The notes under the pieces were generated by a model. That model made no database searches. It worked only from the letters and a program-made list of their open reading frames with translations, and was not told the DNA's origin. This document shows, in pieces, positions 6,008 through 13,458 of a stretch of 13,458 nucleotides of DNA. The number at the start of each line of letters is the position of its first letter. The first letter of the stretch is position 1. Location of the stretch: NCBI GenBank assembly GCA_021826035.1, contig JAKBBE010000069.1, positions 1 to 13,458 on the forward strand, written 5' to 3'. The position numbers and the translations under genes are program-made. The stretch is from Pseudomonadota bacterium. GTDB taxonomy: Bacteria > Pseudomonadota > Gammaproteobacteria > Steroidobacterales > Steroidobacteraceae.

Positions 6008-8335
6008 GTGAAAACAGCAATTCTCATGACACCTGGCGCGGATCGACGCTGGGCCGCACTGCTGCTGGTCGCATCGCTCCTGCCCGCGACGGGCCTGAGC
6101 GCGCCCACGCCCACCGCGTCAACGCCTTCCAGAGCACGGGACCGGCGGACCCGACATTGGCACGCCGCACACCGTCAGCTCAGCGAAATCGTCGTGACCG
6201 CCACGCGGCGCTCAAGGCCCGCCCAAGATGTCGGCATGGCACTCACCGCCGTGAGCGGCCGAGAGGTGCAATCCCTGCGTCTGCGGCAGCCGCTGAACCT
6301 GTCGATGCTCGATCCGAGCCTCTCGACGATGAACGCGCAGACCGACAGCACGCCGCTGTTTCTCCTGCGCGGCATCGGACTCGACGACTTCAACAACAAC
6401 AACAGCAGCGGGGTTGGAGTCTACCTGGATGGCGTGTTTGCCAGCTTTCCGGGCTTTCTCACCGGCGCGATGTACGATCTTACCCGCGTCGAGATCCTCA
6501 AGGGCCCACAAGGTACGCTGTACGGCAAGAACACGGACGGCGGCGCGATCAACATCATCTCCGCCCAACCCACCAGGCAGCTGAGCGGCTATCTCGATGT
6601 GAACTACAGCCGCTGGAACACCGTCGATGTAACGGGCGCAGTGAGCGGGTCTGTCAACGATTGGATCAAGGCACGGCTCGCCGGCACGACGACAACCCAG
6701 GGCGAGGGCTACCAGACCGACCTCACGACCGGAAAGAAATACGGCAAATTGGATCGCGGTGGGGCGCGAGCCATTTTTGACCTGCAGCTCAACGCCAACA
6801 CCAACCTGAATCTCAATTTTCACTGGAACTACGACCATTCGACCCCGTCCTCGCCCTCCACCCCGAATGTCGAGGCGCTCATCCCGAACCAGCCCTTCCC
6901 GACAGCGGGCCTGATGGACAGCCCTCCCGGTGGCACGCGGGTAAGAGTCGGTGGCCTGCCACTCTACAAGGACGACATCGGTGGCGGCACGGCGGCGACG
7001 CTGAACGTCCAGTTCAAATCCTTTACGCTGACCTCGATCAGCGCTTACGACTACTTCTCGGATCACAGCCTGGACAATTACGACGGCTATCCCGCGGCCG
7101 ACAACAACTGGACCAAGAACTTCCAGCAGTGGCAGTGGAGCCAGGAAGTGCGGTTGACGTCACAGACCCGCGGCCCGGTGGATTGGATTGTCGGCGCCAT
7201 CTATTCGCAGAACTGGTACCACAATCGAGACGCACTGGACTGGACCTTCGTTTATGGTCTCGCAACCTACATGACGCAAGGCGGCCTCGCCATTACGGCG
7301 GAGAATTTCGTTCAGCGACAACGATCCGCCGGAATCTATGTGAACGCCGATACACATCTATCCGGCCGCGTGACGCTCATAACGGGATTGCGCTACTCGC
7401 GCGACTCCGCGTCCTTCGACGGCGCCACGATCGACCCGACGGGCCTGCTGACCTACGCTGCCGACAACTTCATCGGCCCCATCGTGCCGAATACCGTCCT
7501 GGCGGCGCTCAACGAGTCACGCACCAACCAGAATCTGTCCTACCGGATCGGCCTCAACTATCAGTTGAGACCGCAGGCGCTGCTTTACGGCAGCGTGGCC
7601 ACCGGCTACAAGTCCGGGATCTATTATGGCCAGCCGGCGCAAGTGCAGGTCGACTGGGGATACGTCAGACCAGAAACCAATTTGACGAGTGAACTCGGCA
7701 TCAAGAGCCGATTTCTCGACAACTCCCTGCAAATCGACATGGACGTCTTCGATTCTGTGATCCGCAATCGCCAGTCGAGCCTGTCGCTCTGGGCGGGTCC
7801 GGTCGGCACACAACCGTTGATCGCCGGCCTCGGCAATGTGCCTCAGTCCCGAATTGACGGCATCGAGACCGAGATCGACTGGCGCCCGATTCGTGGTCTG
7901 CTGATTCACCTCGCCGCGACGCGCCTCGATGCACGCGTGACAGAAACTCTGACTAACGACAACGGTCTTGCCCTCTTCACGCCCGTCCGCGTCGGGCAGA
8001 TGCTGCCGGACGCCCCGAACTTTGCCGCAAGCTACGTCATTTCCTACGAGCACCTGATCACGCGAGACCTATTCGCATACGCGCAGCTGAACGATCGGTA
8101 TGTCAGCGACATTCATCCGTACCTCGGAGACCCGACGACATTCGGACATGGACACGACATGGGAGCGCGCATCGGCGTGCGCAATCCGGTTCAGGGATGG
8201 GACGTAAGCCTCTGGTCGACCAATTTGACGGACACGCGACCGATGACCTACGCCTTTGCCGGCAGCGAAGGCCAGCGAGTCTCCTTCTATCAGAAGCCGC
8301 GCTCCGTCGGCATCGAGTTCAGGTATGCGTTTTGA
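6008..8335 (+). CDS. TonB-dependent outer-membrane receptor
   Basis: 775 residues. I chose the GTG at 6008 because AGGGGAG lies 3 bases upstream and the resulting N-terminus is a normal signal peptide (basic start, hydrophobic WAALLLVASLLPATGL, likely cleavage near residue 32). A Ser/Arg/His-rich linker (about 33-57) leads to a TonB box, SEIVVTATRR at 59-68. The plug domain follows, with LLRGIGLDDF, GVGVYLDGVF and RVEILKGPQGTLYGKN at about 160-175. The rest is a beta-barrel rich in aromatic strands, ending in EFRYAF with a terminal Phe, the outer-membrane insertion signal. Receptors of this kind take up siderophores, vitamins, sugars or other nutrients using TonB-ExbBD energy. No FecI/FecR-type regulator or TonB gene is adjacent and the long N-terminal signalling domain is absent. 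The ligand is unknown. The convergent MFS gene may be functionally linked. Confidence 0.93.
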   Translation: MKTAILMTPGADRRWAALLLVASLLPATGLSAPTPTASTPSRARDRRTRHWHAAHRQLSEIVVTATRRSRPAQDVGMALTAVSGREVQSLRLRQPLNLSMLDPSLSTMNAQTDSTPLFLLRGIGLDDFNNNNSSGVGVYLDGVFASFPGFLTGAMYDLTRVEILKGPQGTLYGKNTDGGAINIISAQPTRQLSGYLDVNYSRWNTVDVTGAVSGSVNDWIKARLAGTTTTQGEGYQTDLTTGKKYGKLDRGGARAIFDLQLNANTNLNLNFHWNYDHSTPSSPSTPNVEALIPNQPFPTAGLMDSPPGGTRVRVGGLPLYKDDIGGGTAATLNVQFKSFTLTSISAYDYFSDHSLDNYDGYPAADNNWTKNFQQWQWSQEVRLTSQTRGPVDWIVGAIYSQNWYHNRDALDWTFVYGLATYMTQGGLAITAENFVQRQRSAGIYVNADTHLSGRVTLITGLRYSRDSASFDGATIDPTGLLTYAADNFIGPIVPNTVLAALNESRTNQNLSYRIGLNYQLRPQALLYGSVATGYKSGIYYGQPAQVQVDWGYVRPETNLTSELGIKSRFLDNSLQIDMDVFDSVIRNRQSSLSLWAGPVGTQPLIAGLGNVPQSRIDGIETEIDWRPIRGLLIHLAATRLDARVTETLTNDNGLALFTPVRVGQMLPDAPNFAASYVISYEHLITRDLFAYAQLNDRYVSDIHPYLGDPTTFGHGHDMGARIGVRNPVQGWDVSLWSTNLTDTRPMTYAFAGSEGQRVSFYQKPRSVGIEFRYAF

Positions 8336-8436
8336 TCCGGGAGACGTGCTCCTCGCTTAGCCGGCGCGCGGCCCAGGGCCAAATCGGCCATTGCGGCATT
8401 GCCCCCAGATGAACCGGGTTGTGCCGTCGGAAACCG

Positions 8437-9732
8437 TTAATCGCCTGTCGCCGCCACACCGGGCGCACCCGCAGTCGCCAGTCGGATGGCTCGCATGTTG
8501 GGGCGGGTAAGGGAGAACAGCGCTATCGTGCTCAACGACAGCCCCGCTCCAATGAGCAGCTCAGACAGTGAGAATACCCTCAGCAGGCCACCGGCCAATG
8601 CAGCGGCCATCGGCGCCATGCCTAGAAATGTGAACATTACGATGCTCATCGTCCGACCCATCAGCGCCTGCGGCACACGTCGCTGCAGCCAGGTCATCAT
8701 GGATATCTGAATGGTGCCACCCAACAGCCCGGTCAGGCCCATGATGCCAGCGCCAATGGCCAACACGTGGACCTGGCTCATGGTCGCAACCGCCAGCCCT
8801 ATAATTGTGTCGGCGCTGAGCAGCAGAAGCCCCAGAGAGCCGCGGGTCAGACGCGTTACCGTCCCCGAGGCGATGCTGCCGATCAGCATGCCGCTCGCAT
8901 TGGCGGTCATGAGGATGCCGAACGCGGCGGCCCCCTCGGCCAATCGAGTCTTGGCGAGCACGGGCAGGGCAACCTGCAGCGGACCACCGACCAACACGGA
9001 TCCGGCGGCAAAATAGCCGATCAATGCTCTCATCTGTCGGTCGCGCCACAACGTGCGGACGCCCTCGAGCAGATTGGCGAGGATGCCCCCCTTGGGCGCG
9101 GGCGGGTGCCGATCGCTCGCCACCCGGATCATGGCCAACGAGGCGACCGAGAATAGAAAGCTCACCGCGTCGACGGCAAAGGCAATGCCTGTACCCCGCG
9201 CGTCGTGCATGGCGGCGGCTCCCGATCCCGCCTTGATCACGAACCCGGCCAGCGCCGGTCCGATCAGCAGACTCATTTGCCGCATGCCCATGAAGTTGGA
9301 ATTTGCCGAGTGCAGCTGCGCCGGACTCACCAGCTGCGGTGCCAACGAACTGCCGGCCGGATAAGCAAAGGCGGTGGCAAGTCCGATCCCCGCTGCCAGC
9401 GCATACAACATCCACATGCGGATGGCGCCGAGCAGAACCAGCACCGCCAACAGCCCGACCAGAACCGCGTTGACGGCTCTGGCGTTGAGCAGCACGCGCC
9501 GCGGCGACATCCGATCCACCACGGCACCACCGATCAGCATGAACACCGCTCGCGGCAGGGCCATGACGGCAAGCACGAGACCCAGCTGGGCGGGATTGCC
9601 CGTAAGCAGAAGCACCAGCCACGGCAGCGCCACCAGGGTGAACTGGTCCCCGATGGCCGACACGGAGCTGCCCATAAACAGGAGGCGGAACGAGCGGTTC
9701 GAGAAGGCCGAGGAACCGGACTCTTTGTCCAT
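8437..9732 (-). CDS. Major facilitator superfamily exporter (MFS_3/EntS-like)
   Basis: 431 residues from ATG at 9732, with GGAG about 6 bases upstream; the open frame runs back to 9897, but that extension is Arg/Pro-rich and not membrane-like. The N-terminus (FSNRSFRLLFMGSSVSAIGDQFTLVALPWLVLLL) is typical of MFS_3 proteins related to enterobactin exporter EntS and macrolide-efflux carriers. MFS motif A is seen as GGAVVDRMSPRRVLL between helices 2 and 3. About twelve helices are present in two halves, with a cytoplasmic loop near ASDRHPPAPKGG. It probably exports a small molecule across the inner membrane by proton antiport. It converges with the TonB receptor, with 101 bases between the stops and no clear terminator. 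Direction of transport and substrate are inferred from family only. Confidence 0.88.
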   Translation of the reverse strand: MDKESGSSAFSNRSFRLLFMGSSVSAIGDQFTLVALPWLVLLLTGNPAQLGLVLAVMALPRAVFMLIGGAVVDRMSPRRVLLNARAVNAVLVGLLAVLVLLGAIRMWMLYALAAGIGLATAFAYPAGSSLAPQLVSPAQLHSANSNFMGMRQMSLLIGPALAGFVIKAGSGAAAMHDARGTGIAFAVDAVSFLFSVASLAMIRVASDRHPPAPKGGILANLLEGVRTLWRDRQMRALIGYFAAGSVLVGGPLQVALPVLAKTRLAEGAAAFGILMTANASGMLIGSIASGTVTRLTRGSLGLLLLSADTIIGLAVATMSQVHVLAIGAGIMGLTGLLGGTIQISMMTWLQRRVPQALMGRTMSIVMFTFLGMAPMAAALAGGLLRVFSLSELLIGAGLSLSTIALFSLTRPNMRAIRLATAGAPGVAATGD

Positions 9733-10035
9733 GGAGATCTCCGCAGTTCGAGCGTCGTGGAGCGCCGATGATGCCTGATTCGGCGGGGCGAGGAGGCCAC
9801 CGAGTCGGTGCATCGACCGGTTCGGCGCCGAGACGCGCAGAGGGCCGGGGTCGGTGAACCGAACCACCCGCCAAGCCGCGCGGCGCGACGGGTCCAATCA
9901 GGGGGTGCTCGTTCGCCCCATCCGGAGTCGAAGCCGCATCATGATGTTTCTATTGAGATTCCGGGGCCGCGGCCCGCAGCGGGCCGTGCGGATGCCGGAC
10001 TGCAGGACTATGCCGCGGTCAGGGCCACGAGATGC
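9733..10035. promoter_or_regulatory. Intergenic region upstream of the MFS gene with inverted TCGGT/ACCGA repeats
   Basis: There is no supported gene. CACCGA-g-TCGGTG (9798-9810) is a 6-base-arm inverted repeat, and TCGGT-ga-ACCGA (9851-9862) uses the same half-site in the opposite arrangement. ACCGGT (9816-9821) lies between them. CATCATGATG (9937-9946) is a perfect palindrome. GGGCCGCGGCCC (9964-9975) is palindromic and overlaps a possible hairpin at 9971-9985, without a T-run. The repeats lie 66-130 bases before the MFS start, a plausible operator position. Confidence 0.35.
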
Positions 10036-11739
10036 TCACGAGACCGAGAAATCTCTCAAGTCCCCGAATTGCTCGAGAATGTCTCCGTCGCGCTGTGCGG
10101 CTGCCGGAGACGGCGCGGGTTGCTTTGCGAGCGTGTGGGCCGCCTGGAGAAATTGAGCGTAAAGCTCGGTGCGCCGGCTTTCCGGTAGCGGCCTCTCTCG
10201 CCGGGTTCGAGCGGTGAGCGCGCTCTCCAGCGAGAACCGCGGATCGCGCTCGCGGGCGGCGCGATGAGCCCATGCGCCCGTCAGTGGATCGAAACGGTAC
10301 CAGGGCAGGAAGCGATAGCCGTCGGAGGCGATGAAGCGCACGGCATCGATCACGAACTGCACGTCAGTTGAGTCCATCACGTAATGCACGCCGATTCGGC
10401 ACCAACCGGGCTTGATGCCGTGATACCCGCGCGCCACCCAGGCGCGATATTCCTCGGAGTGTTGTGGATCGACACCGAGTAAGCGATGTCCGTACGGACC
10501 GGCGCACGAGCAGCCGGCGCGTGACTGAATTCCGAACAGGTCCGAGAGCAGCGCCGTAACGAATTTTGGATGCAGATGACCGCCACGTGGATCACGCACA
10601 ATGAAGGAGACGATACCGATGCGCCGGCGGGGATCGCGATTGCCCAGAATCTCGATGCCCTCGCTTTCCGTCCAGCGCTCAAATATCTGCTCGAGGAACT
10701 CACGCTCACGCGCCTCGATTGTTTCCACACCCACCGCCCGCTTGACTTCGAAGGCCAGCGCGGCGCGCAGCGTTTGCAGAATGCCCGGCGTGCCGGCCTT
10801 TTCACGCGTTTCGATATCCGCGATGAAATCCTGATCGCTCGGACTCACGTAGTCCACGGTGCCGCCACCCGCCACTGTCGGTGGCAGGTCGTGCCGATAG
10901 AGGCGTTCGTTGAACACCAGCACGCCGGTCGCGCCCGGCCCGCCCAGAAACTTGTGCGGTGAGAGCGCGATGGCGTCCAACCACCCCTCGTCACCTGGAT
11001 TCATATCGATCTCGACATACGGGGCGCTGGCGGCGAAATCAAAGCAGGCCAGCGCACCGTGACGGTGCAGGAGTGCGGCGATCTCGTGCACCGGCGTGCG
11101 CATGCCTGTGACGTTCGAAGCCGCCGAGAACGAACCAATGAGCGGGCGTCCGGCGAATGCCGGATCGCGCAGCAGGGTCCCGAGGTGCTCCAGGTCCACC
11201 CCGCCGTCGCGACTGAGCGCGACCGGCACCACCGTCGCGAGTCCCTGCCGCCAGGATACTTCGTTGGAATGATGCTCGTACGGTCCAATCAAAACCACCG
11301 GCTGTCGTTGGCTCAGGTGCTCGCGCAAGCGCTGCGCCGCTCCTGCCCCGAAGGTACTTTCGACGTTCGCCTCCAGACGCGCACGGGTTGCCGGAGCGAG
11401 CGCCACCCCAAGCAGGTGCTGCAGTCTGTCAATCGCGCCGGTCGCACCCGTACCGCACGCGATGAGCCGTCCGTGCGGACCAGCGTTGACCGCCCTCTTC
11501 ATCAGCGCCTCTGCCTCGGCGAGCAGTCTCGAGGTCGTTCGCCCTGTCGCGTCGTCTTCGGTGTGCGTATTGGCATATCCACCGCACAGACGCTGAATGT
11601 AACGCTCGACGAAATGCAACGACTGACCGGAGGCCGTGTAGTCACAGTAAACCATCAGGCGCTTGCCGAATGGCGTCGTGAGCATGGAGTCGATGCCGAT
11701 GACTTCGGCCCGCAATGCCTGCGGAGTCAATTCAGTCAT
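10036..11739 (-). CDS. Large class V aminotransferase / cysteine-desulfurase-fold PLP enzyme
   Basis: 567 residues from ATG at 11739, chosen over the in-frame ATG at 11769 because GAGGTG lies about 3-4 bases upstream. The fold-type I PLP pattern is clear: CGTGATGAIDRL near residue 95 binds the cofactor phosphate, EHHSNEVSWR follows near 155, CFDFAASAPYVEID near 232 supplies the Asp, and ALSPHKFLGGPGATG holds the Schiff-base Lys at about 263. RAGCSCAGPYGHRLLG (about 407-422) sits where cysteine desulfurases place their active-site loop, with two cysteines at about 410 and 412. It is longer than typical SufS/CsdA enzymes (roughly 400 residues) because of a C-terminal extension beyond GYRFLPWYRFDPLTGAW. 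It could act on L-cysteine or another amino acid; no iron-sulfur assembly gene is adjacent. It diverges from the Fic gene and lies 303 bases upstream of the MFS gene on the same strand. Confidence 0.85.
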   Translation of the reverse strand: MTELTPQALRAEVIGIDSMLTTPFGKRLMVYCDYTASGQSLHFVERYIQRLCGGYANTHTEDDATGRTTSRLLAEAEALMKRAVNAGPHGRLIACGTGATGAIDRLQHLLGVALAPATRARLEANVESTFGAGAAQRLREHLSQRQPVVLIGPYEHHSNEVSWRQGLATVVPVALSRDGGVDLEHLGTLLRDPAFAGRPLIGSFSAASNVTGMRTPVHEIAALLHRHGALACFDFAASAPYVEIDMNPGDEGWLDAIALSPHKFLGGPGATGVLVFNERLYRHDLPPTVAGGGTVDYVSPSDQDFIADIETREKAGTPGILQTLRAALAFEVKRAVGVETIEAREREFLEQIFERWTESEGIEILGNRDPRRRIGIVSFIVRDPRGGHLHPKFVTALLSDLFGIQSRAGCSCAGPYGHRLLGVDPQHSEEYRAWVARGYHGIKPGWCRIGVHYVMDSTDVQFVIDAVRFIASDGYRFLPWYRFDPLTGAWAHRAARERDPRFSLESALTARTRRERPLPESRRTELYAQFLQAAHTLAKQPAPSPAAAQRDGDILEQFGDLRDFSVS

Positions 11740-12049
11740 TTTCACCTCAGCAGCTCCCTTCGCGTGCATCAATTGCAGGCGCCGCGGCAGCGACGCGTTC
11801 GCCCAATCTCAGAGTGAACCCGCTCGCAACGCTTGTCGTGCAGCGAGCAGTTGCCAAGCTGGTTGGCGGTGTCCGGCATTGATATATGCGTTGGTACGCT
11901 CTCGAATCTCCGCTTCCATGAAACTCTGCCCCCGGTCGGGTCGCTCTCGGTCGAATTCCCCGGCTGATCTCATAAGGCAGATTACCCGATGGGCATTCGG
12001 TGATCTATGCGCCAATACTGCCGGCTTATGTGGCGCATTATTGATTTAT
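11740..12049. other. Divergent intergenic region between the PLP enzyme and Fic genes
   Basis: This region must hold the promoters of both divergent genes. Apart from the short ORF at 11809-11919 I see no gene. Base composition becomes AT-richer from about 11970 towards the Fic start. The motif TATAAAT read on the minus strand (12043-12049) could be a -10 element of a leftward transcript. TTGATT (12041-12046) and TAATCT (12064-12069), spaced 17 bases, are a weak rightward promoter candidate. Confidence 0.4.
11809..11919 (-). pseudogene. Short ORF, possible decayed N-terminus of a DUF3375/JetA-like gene
   Basis: The frame encodes 36 residues from ATG at 11919 (open upstream to 12015). The segment RERTNAYINAGHRQPAWQLL and the following AARQAL resemble the opening of DUF3375 proteins, the JetA subunit of the Wadjet/MksBEF-like SMC defence system, where an 'AY..A....PAW.LL.A..APL' pattern is what I remember. 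Where that family would continue, this frame changes to LRAGSL and stops, and no other frame continues the match up to the aminotransferase start. It could be the relic of a deletion, an unrelated small protein or chance. There is no good Shine-Dalgarno sequence. The match is from memory over about 30 residues, so confidence is low. Confidence 0.22.
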
Positions 12050-12110
12050 ATGCCACAAAAGCCTAATCTATTGGCACATAAATTGGATTTGCGCCAAACC
12101 TCGATGCCAA
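12006..12110. promoter_or_regulatory. Cluster of TGYGCCAA half-sites at the Fic start
   Basis: TGCGCCAA occurs at 12008-12015 and again at 12090-12097. TGGCGCAT (12031-12038) is the inverted partner of ATGCGCCA at 12007-12014, an 8-base perfect inverted repeat spaced by 16 bases. TTGGCACA (12071-12078) is an inverted one-mismatch copy, TGTGGC (12029-12034) pairs with GCCACA (12052-12057), and TGCCAA recurs at 12105-12110. Such a cluster looks like a multi-site operator, plausibly for the winged-helix domain of the Fic protein itself. Confidence 0.5.
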
Positions 12111-13458
12111 AATTGCTTCCCGATGATCTCCTCGAGCGCGTCACGAACGCGCTCGCCGCTGATCCCCGAGGCTTGAGCCTGGCAGGGCTGCAAGAAGCTC
12201 TCAGAGGCATCGTAAGTCGCCGTTCCCTGCAGCGCCGGCTGGACGCGTGGGCGCGTTCCGGTGCGATCAAAGCCGAGGGTATCCGTCGGGGCCGACGATA
12301 CTTTCCGACCGGCAACGATACCGCGGCCACACCTGCCGCCAACGTGGGACGCCCCGCCACCCCTTCGGAAGCGGAAGCCGTCACATCATCCGTCGCCATT
12401 TCTGCAGCGGGTCAGCAGGTCCAGGCTTTCGTTCAGAGGCCCATCGCCGACCGTGCGCCGATTGGTTATCAACGTGACTTCCTGGAACGTTATGTGCCGA
12501 ACGAGACCGAATACCTTCCCGAGAACCTAAAGACACATCTGCGGGCATTGGGCCACACGCCTGACGGACACCGTCCGGCGGGCACGTATGCACGAGACAT
12601 CCTGAGTCGGCTGCTCATCGATCTCTCCTGGGCGTCGAGCCGCCTCGAGGGCAATACCTATTCGCTGCTCGACACCCGCGAGCTCATCGAAAACGGCAGA
12701 GCCGCTCCGGGCAAGGACGCGAAAGAAACTCAGATGATCCTCAATCACAAGGCGGCCATCGAACTGCTGGTGGAGTCTGGCGAAGAGATCGGAGTCAATC
12801 GCTACACCATTACAAATCTGCACGCGCTCCTCGCCGACAACCTCCTCGAGGATTCCCGCAGCGCAGGGCGCCTGCGCACCACGTCGGTTGCGATCAGCGG
12901 TACGACGTATTTGCCGACAGCGATTCCTCAGCTCATCGAGGAGATGTTCGCGCTGTCGCTGGGCAAGGCGGCAACGATCCGCGACACCTTCGAGCAGTCC
13001 TTCTTCCTCATGGTCCAGCTTTCGTATCTGCAACCCTTCGTCGACGTCAACAAGCGAACGTCGCGACTCGCCGCGAATATTCCATTAATCAGAAGCAATA
13101 TGGTGCCGTTGTCGTTTGTCGATGTCCCTGAGAAGCCCTACATCGATGGCCTCATCGGAGTCTACGAGCTCAACCGGATCGAGCTTCTAAGAGACATTTA
13201 CCTGTGGGCGTATGAACGCTCGGTACGCAGGTATAAGACGGTGCGCGACTCGATTCCGGAACCCGATGCCTTCCGCCTCAAGTATCGGAGCGAGCTCGTC
13301 GAAGTCGTGAGCCACGTCGTGCGCGAAAAGATTCGGCCCAGCGAGGCAGCGGTCGCGCGGCTGGCGAAATCCATGGTCTTGCCTGAAGACCTCAATCGCT
13401 TTACGAATATTGCCCTCGAGGAACTCGCCGGGCTGCACGAGGGAAACATCGCGCGATT
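12050..13458 (+). CDS. Winged-helix-Fic family protein with altered FIC motif (3' end cut by window)
   Basis: 469 codons from ATG at 12050 to the window edge, no stop. The ATG at 12104 (MPKLLPDD) is an equally possible start; neither has a clear Shine-Dalgarno sequence, and the repeat cluster upstream of 12104 favours the shorter form. Residues about 20-88 look like a winged helix-turn-helix (SRRSLQRRLDAWARSG then RRGRRYF). A linker leads to a Fic domain: the class II inhibitory motif SSRLEGN at 196-202, a flap region YLPTAIPQLIEEM near 287, and the active-site motif QPFVDVNKRTSR at 328-339. Canonical Fic enzymes have HPFxxGNGRxxR, so the catalytic His is Gln and the following Gly is Val, while Pro, Phe, Asn and both Arg remain. 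Fic enzymes normally transfer AMP or related groups to proteins; this one may be catalytically changed or inactive. Reading frame and coding pattern are intact. Confidence 0.88.
   Translation, partial: MPQKPNLLAHKLDLRQTSMPKLLPDDLLERVTNALAADPRGLSLAGLQEALRGIVSRRSLQRRLDAWARSGAIKAEGIRRGRRYFPTGNDTAATPAANVGRPATPSEAEAVTSSVAISAAGQQVQAFVQRPIADRAPIGYQRDFLERYVPNETEYLPENLKTHLRALGHTPDGHRPAGTYARDILSRLLIDLSWASSRLEGNTYSLLDTRELIENGRAAPGKDAKETQMILNHKAAIELLVESGEEIGVNRYTITNLHALLADNLLEDSRSAGRLRTTSVAISGTTYLPTAIPQLIEEMFALSLGKAATIRDTFEQSFFLMVQLSYLQPFVDVNKRTSRLAANIPLIRSNMVPLSFVDVPEKPYIDGLIGVYELNRIELLRDIYLWAYERSVRRYKTVRDSIPEPDAFRLKYRSELVEVVSHVVREKIRPSEAAVARLAKSMVLPEDLNRFTNIALEELAGLHEGNIAR

Noticed and set aside
5358..6011. 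217-residue plus-strand ORF in the long intergenic region
   Set aside because: Composition is low-complexity Arg/Thr/Pro/Ala with no motif, and it runs through the receptor leader hairpins and ribosome-binding site. No good start signal.
8336..8436. Bidirectional terminator between the convergent receptor and MFS genes
   Set aside because: Only weak GGCC-based stems and no T-run could be found.
8561..9874. 437-residue minus-strand ORF over the MFS gene
   Set aside because: It is a shadow frame of the MFS exporter; it is Arg/Gly/His-rich and lacks hydrophobic segments.
12527..13033. 168-residue minus-strand ORF within the Fic gene
   Set aside because: It is antisense to the Fic domain, whose inhibitory and active-site motifs read clearly on the plus strand; the opposing translation has no recognisable domain.

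Overview
The window is GC-rich, gene-dense and bacterial. A full TonB-dependent outer-membrane receptor with a signal peptide shows the host is Gram-negative. The gene content (GabP-like permease, PuuB/DadA-like flavin amine oxidase, MauE/MauD, large class V PLP enzyme, Fic protein) would fit a metabolically versatile proteobacterium, perhaps a gammaproteobacterium, but that placement is inference. I see no RNA genes, insertion sequences, CRISPR arrays or phage genes.

Region A (1-5220, all minus strand, so read from high to low coordinates) looks like an amine or amino-acid catabolic locus. It runs: GabP-like APC permease, an unrecognised 93-residue ORF, MauE-like membrane protein, MauD-like thioredoxin-fold protein, PuuB/DadA-type FAD amine oxidoreductase, then a TauE/SafE permease cut by the window edge. 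Three junctions overlap by one or four bases (small ORF/mauE, mauE/mauD, oxidoreductase/TauE), indicating translational coupling. The known MauE/MauD client, the cysteine-rich small subunit of amine dehydrogenase, is absent here. An AT-rich palindromic patch before the oxidoreductase suggests an internal promoter or operator.

Region B (5221-6007) is a 787-base divergent intergenic region without a convincing gene. Its last 100 bases contain three consecutive hairpins ahead of the receptor's ribosome-binding site.

Region C (6008-9732) holds the TonB-dependent receptor (plus strand) converging on a 431-residue MFS exporter (minus strand), a possible uptake/efflux pair. Inverted TCGGT/ACCGA repeats lie upstream of the MFS gene.

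Region D (10036-13458) has a 567-residue class V aminotransferase / cysteine-desulfurase-fold enzyme (minus) diverging from a winged-helix-Fic protein (plus, truncated by the window edge). The Fic active-site motif has Gln in place of the catalytic His although the class II inhibitory motif is intact. The intergenic region between them carries several copies of a TGYGCCAA half-site and a short ORF that may be the decayed N-terminus of a DUF3375/JetA (Wadjet) gene. The best candidates for something undescribed are the Fic/operator module and the MauE-MauD plus small-ORF operon without an amine dehydrogenase.
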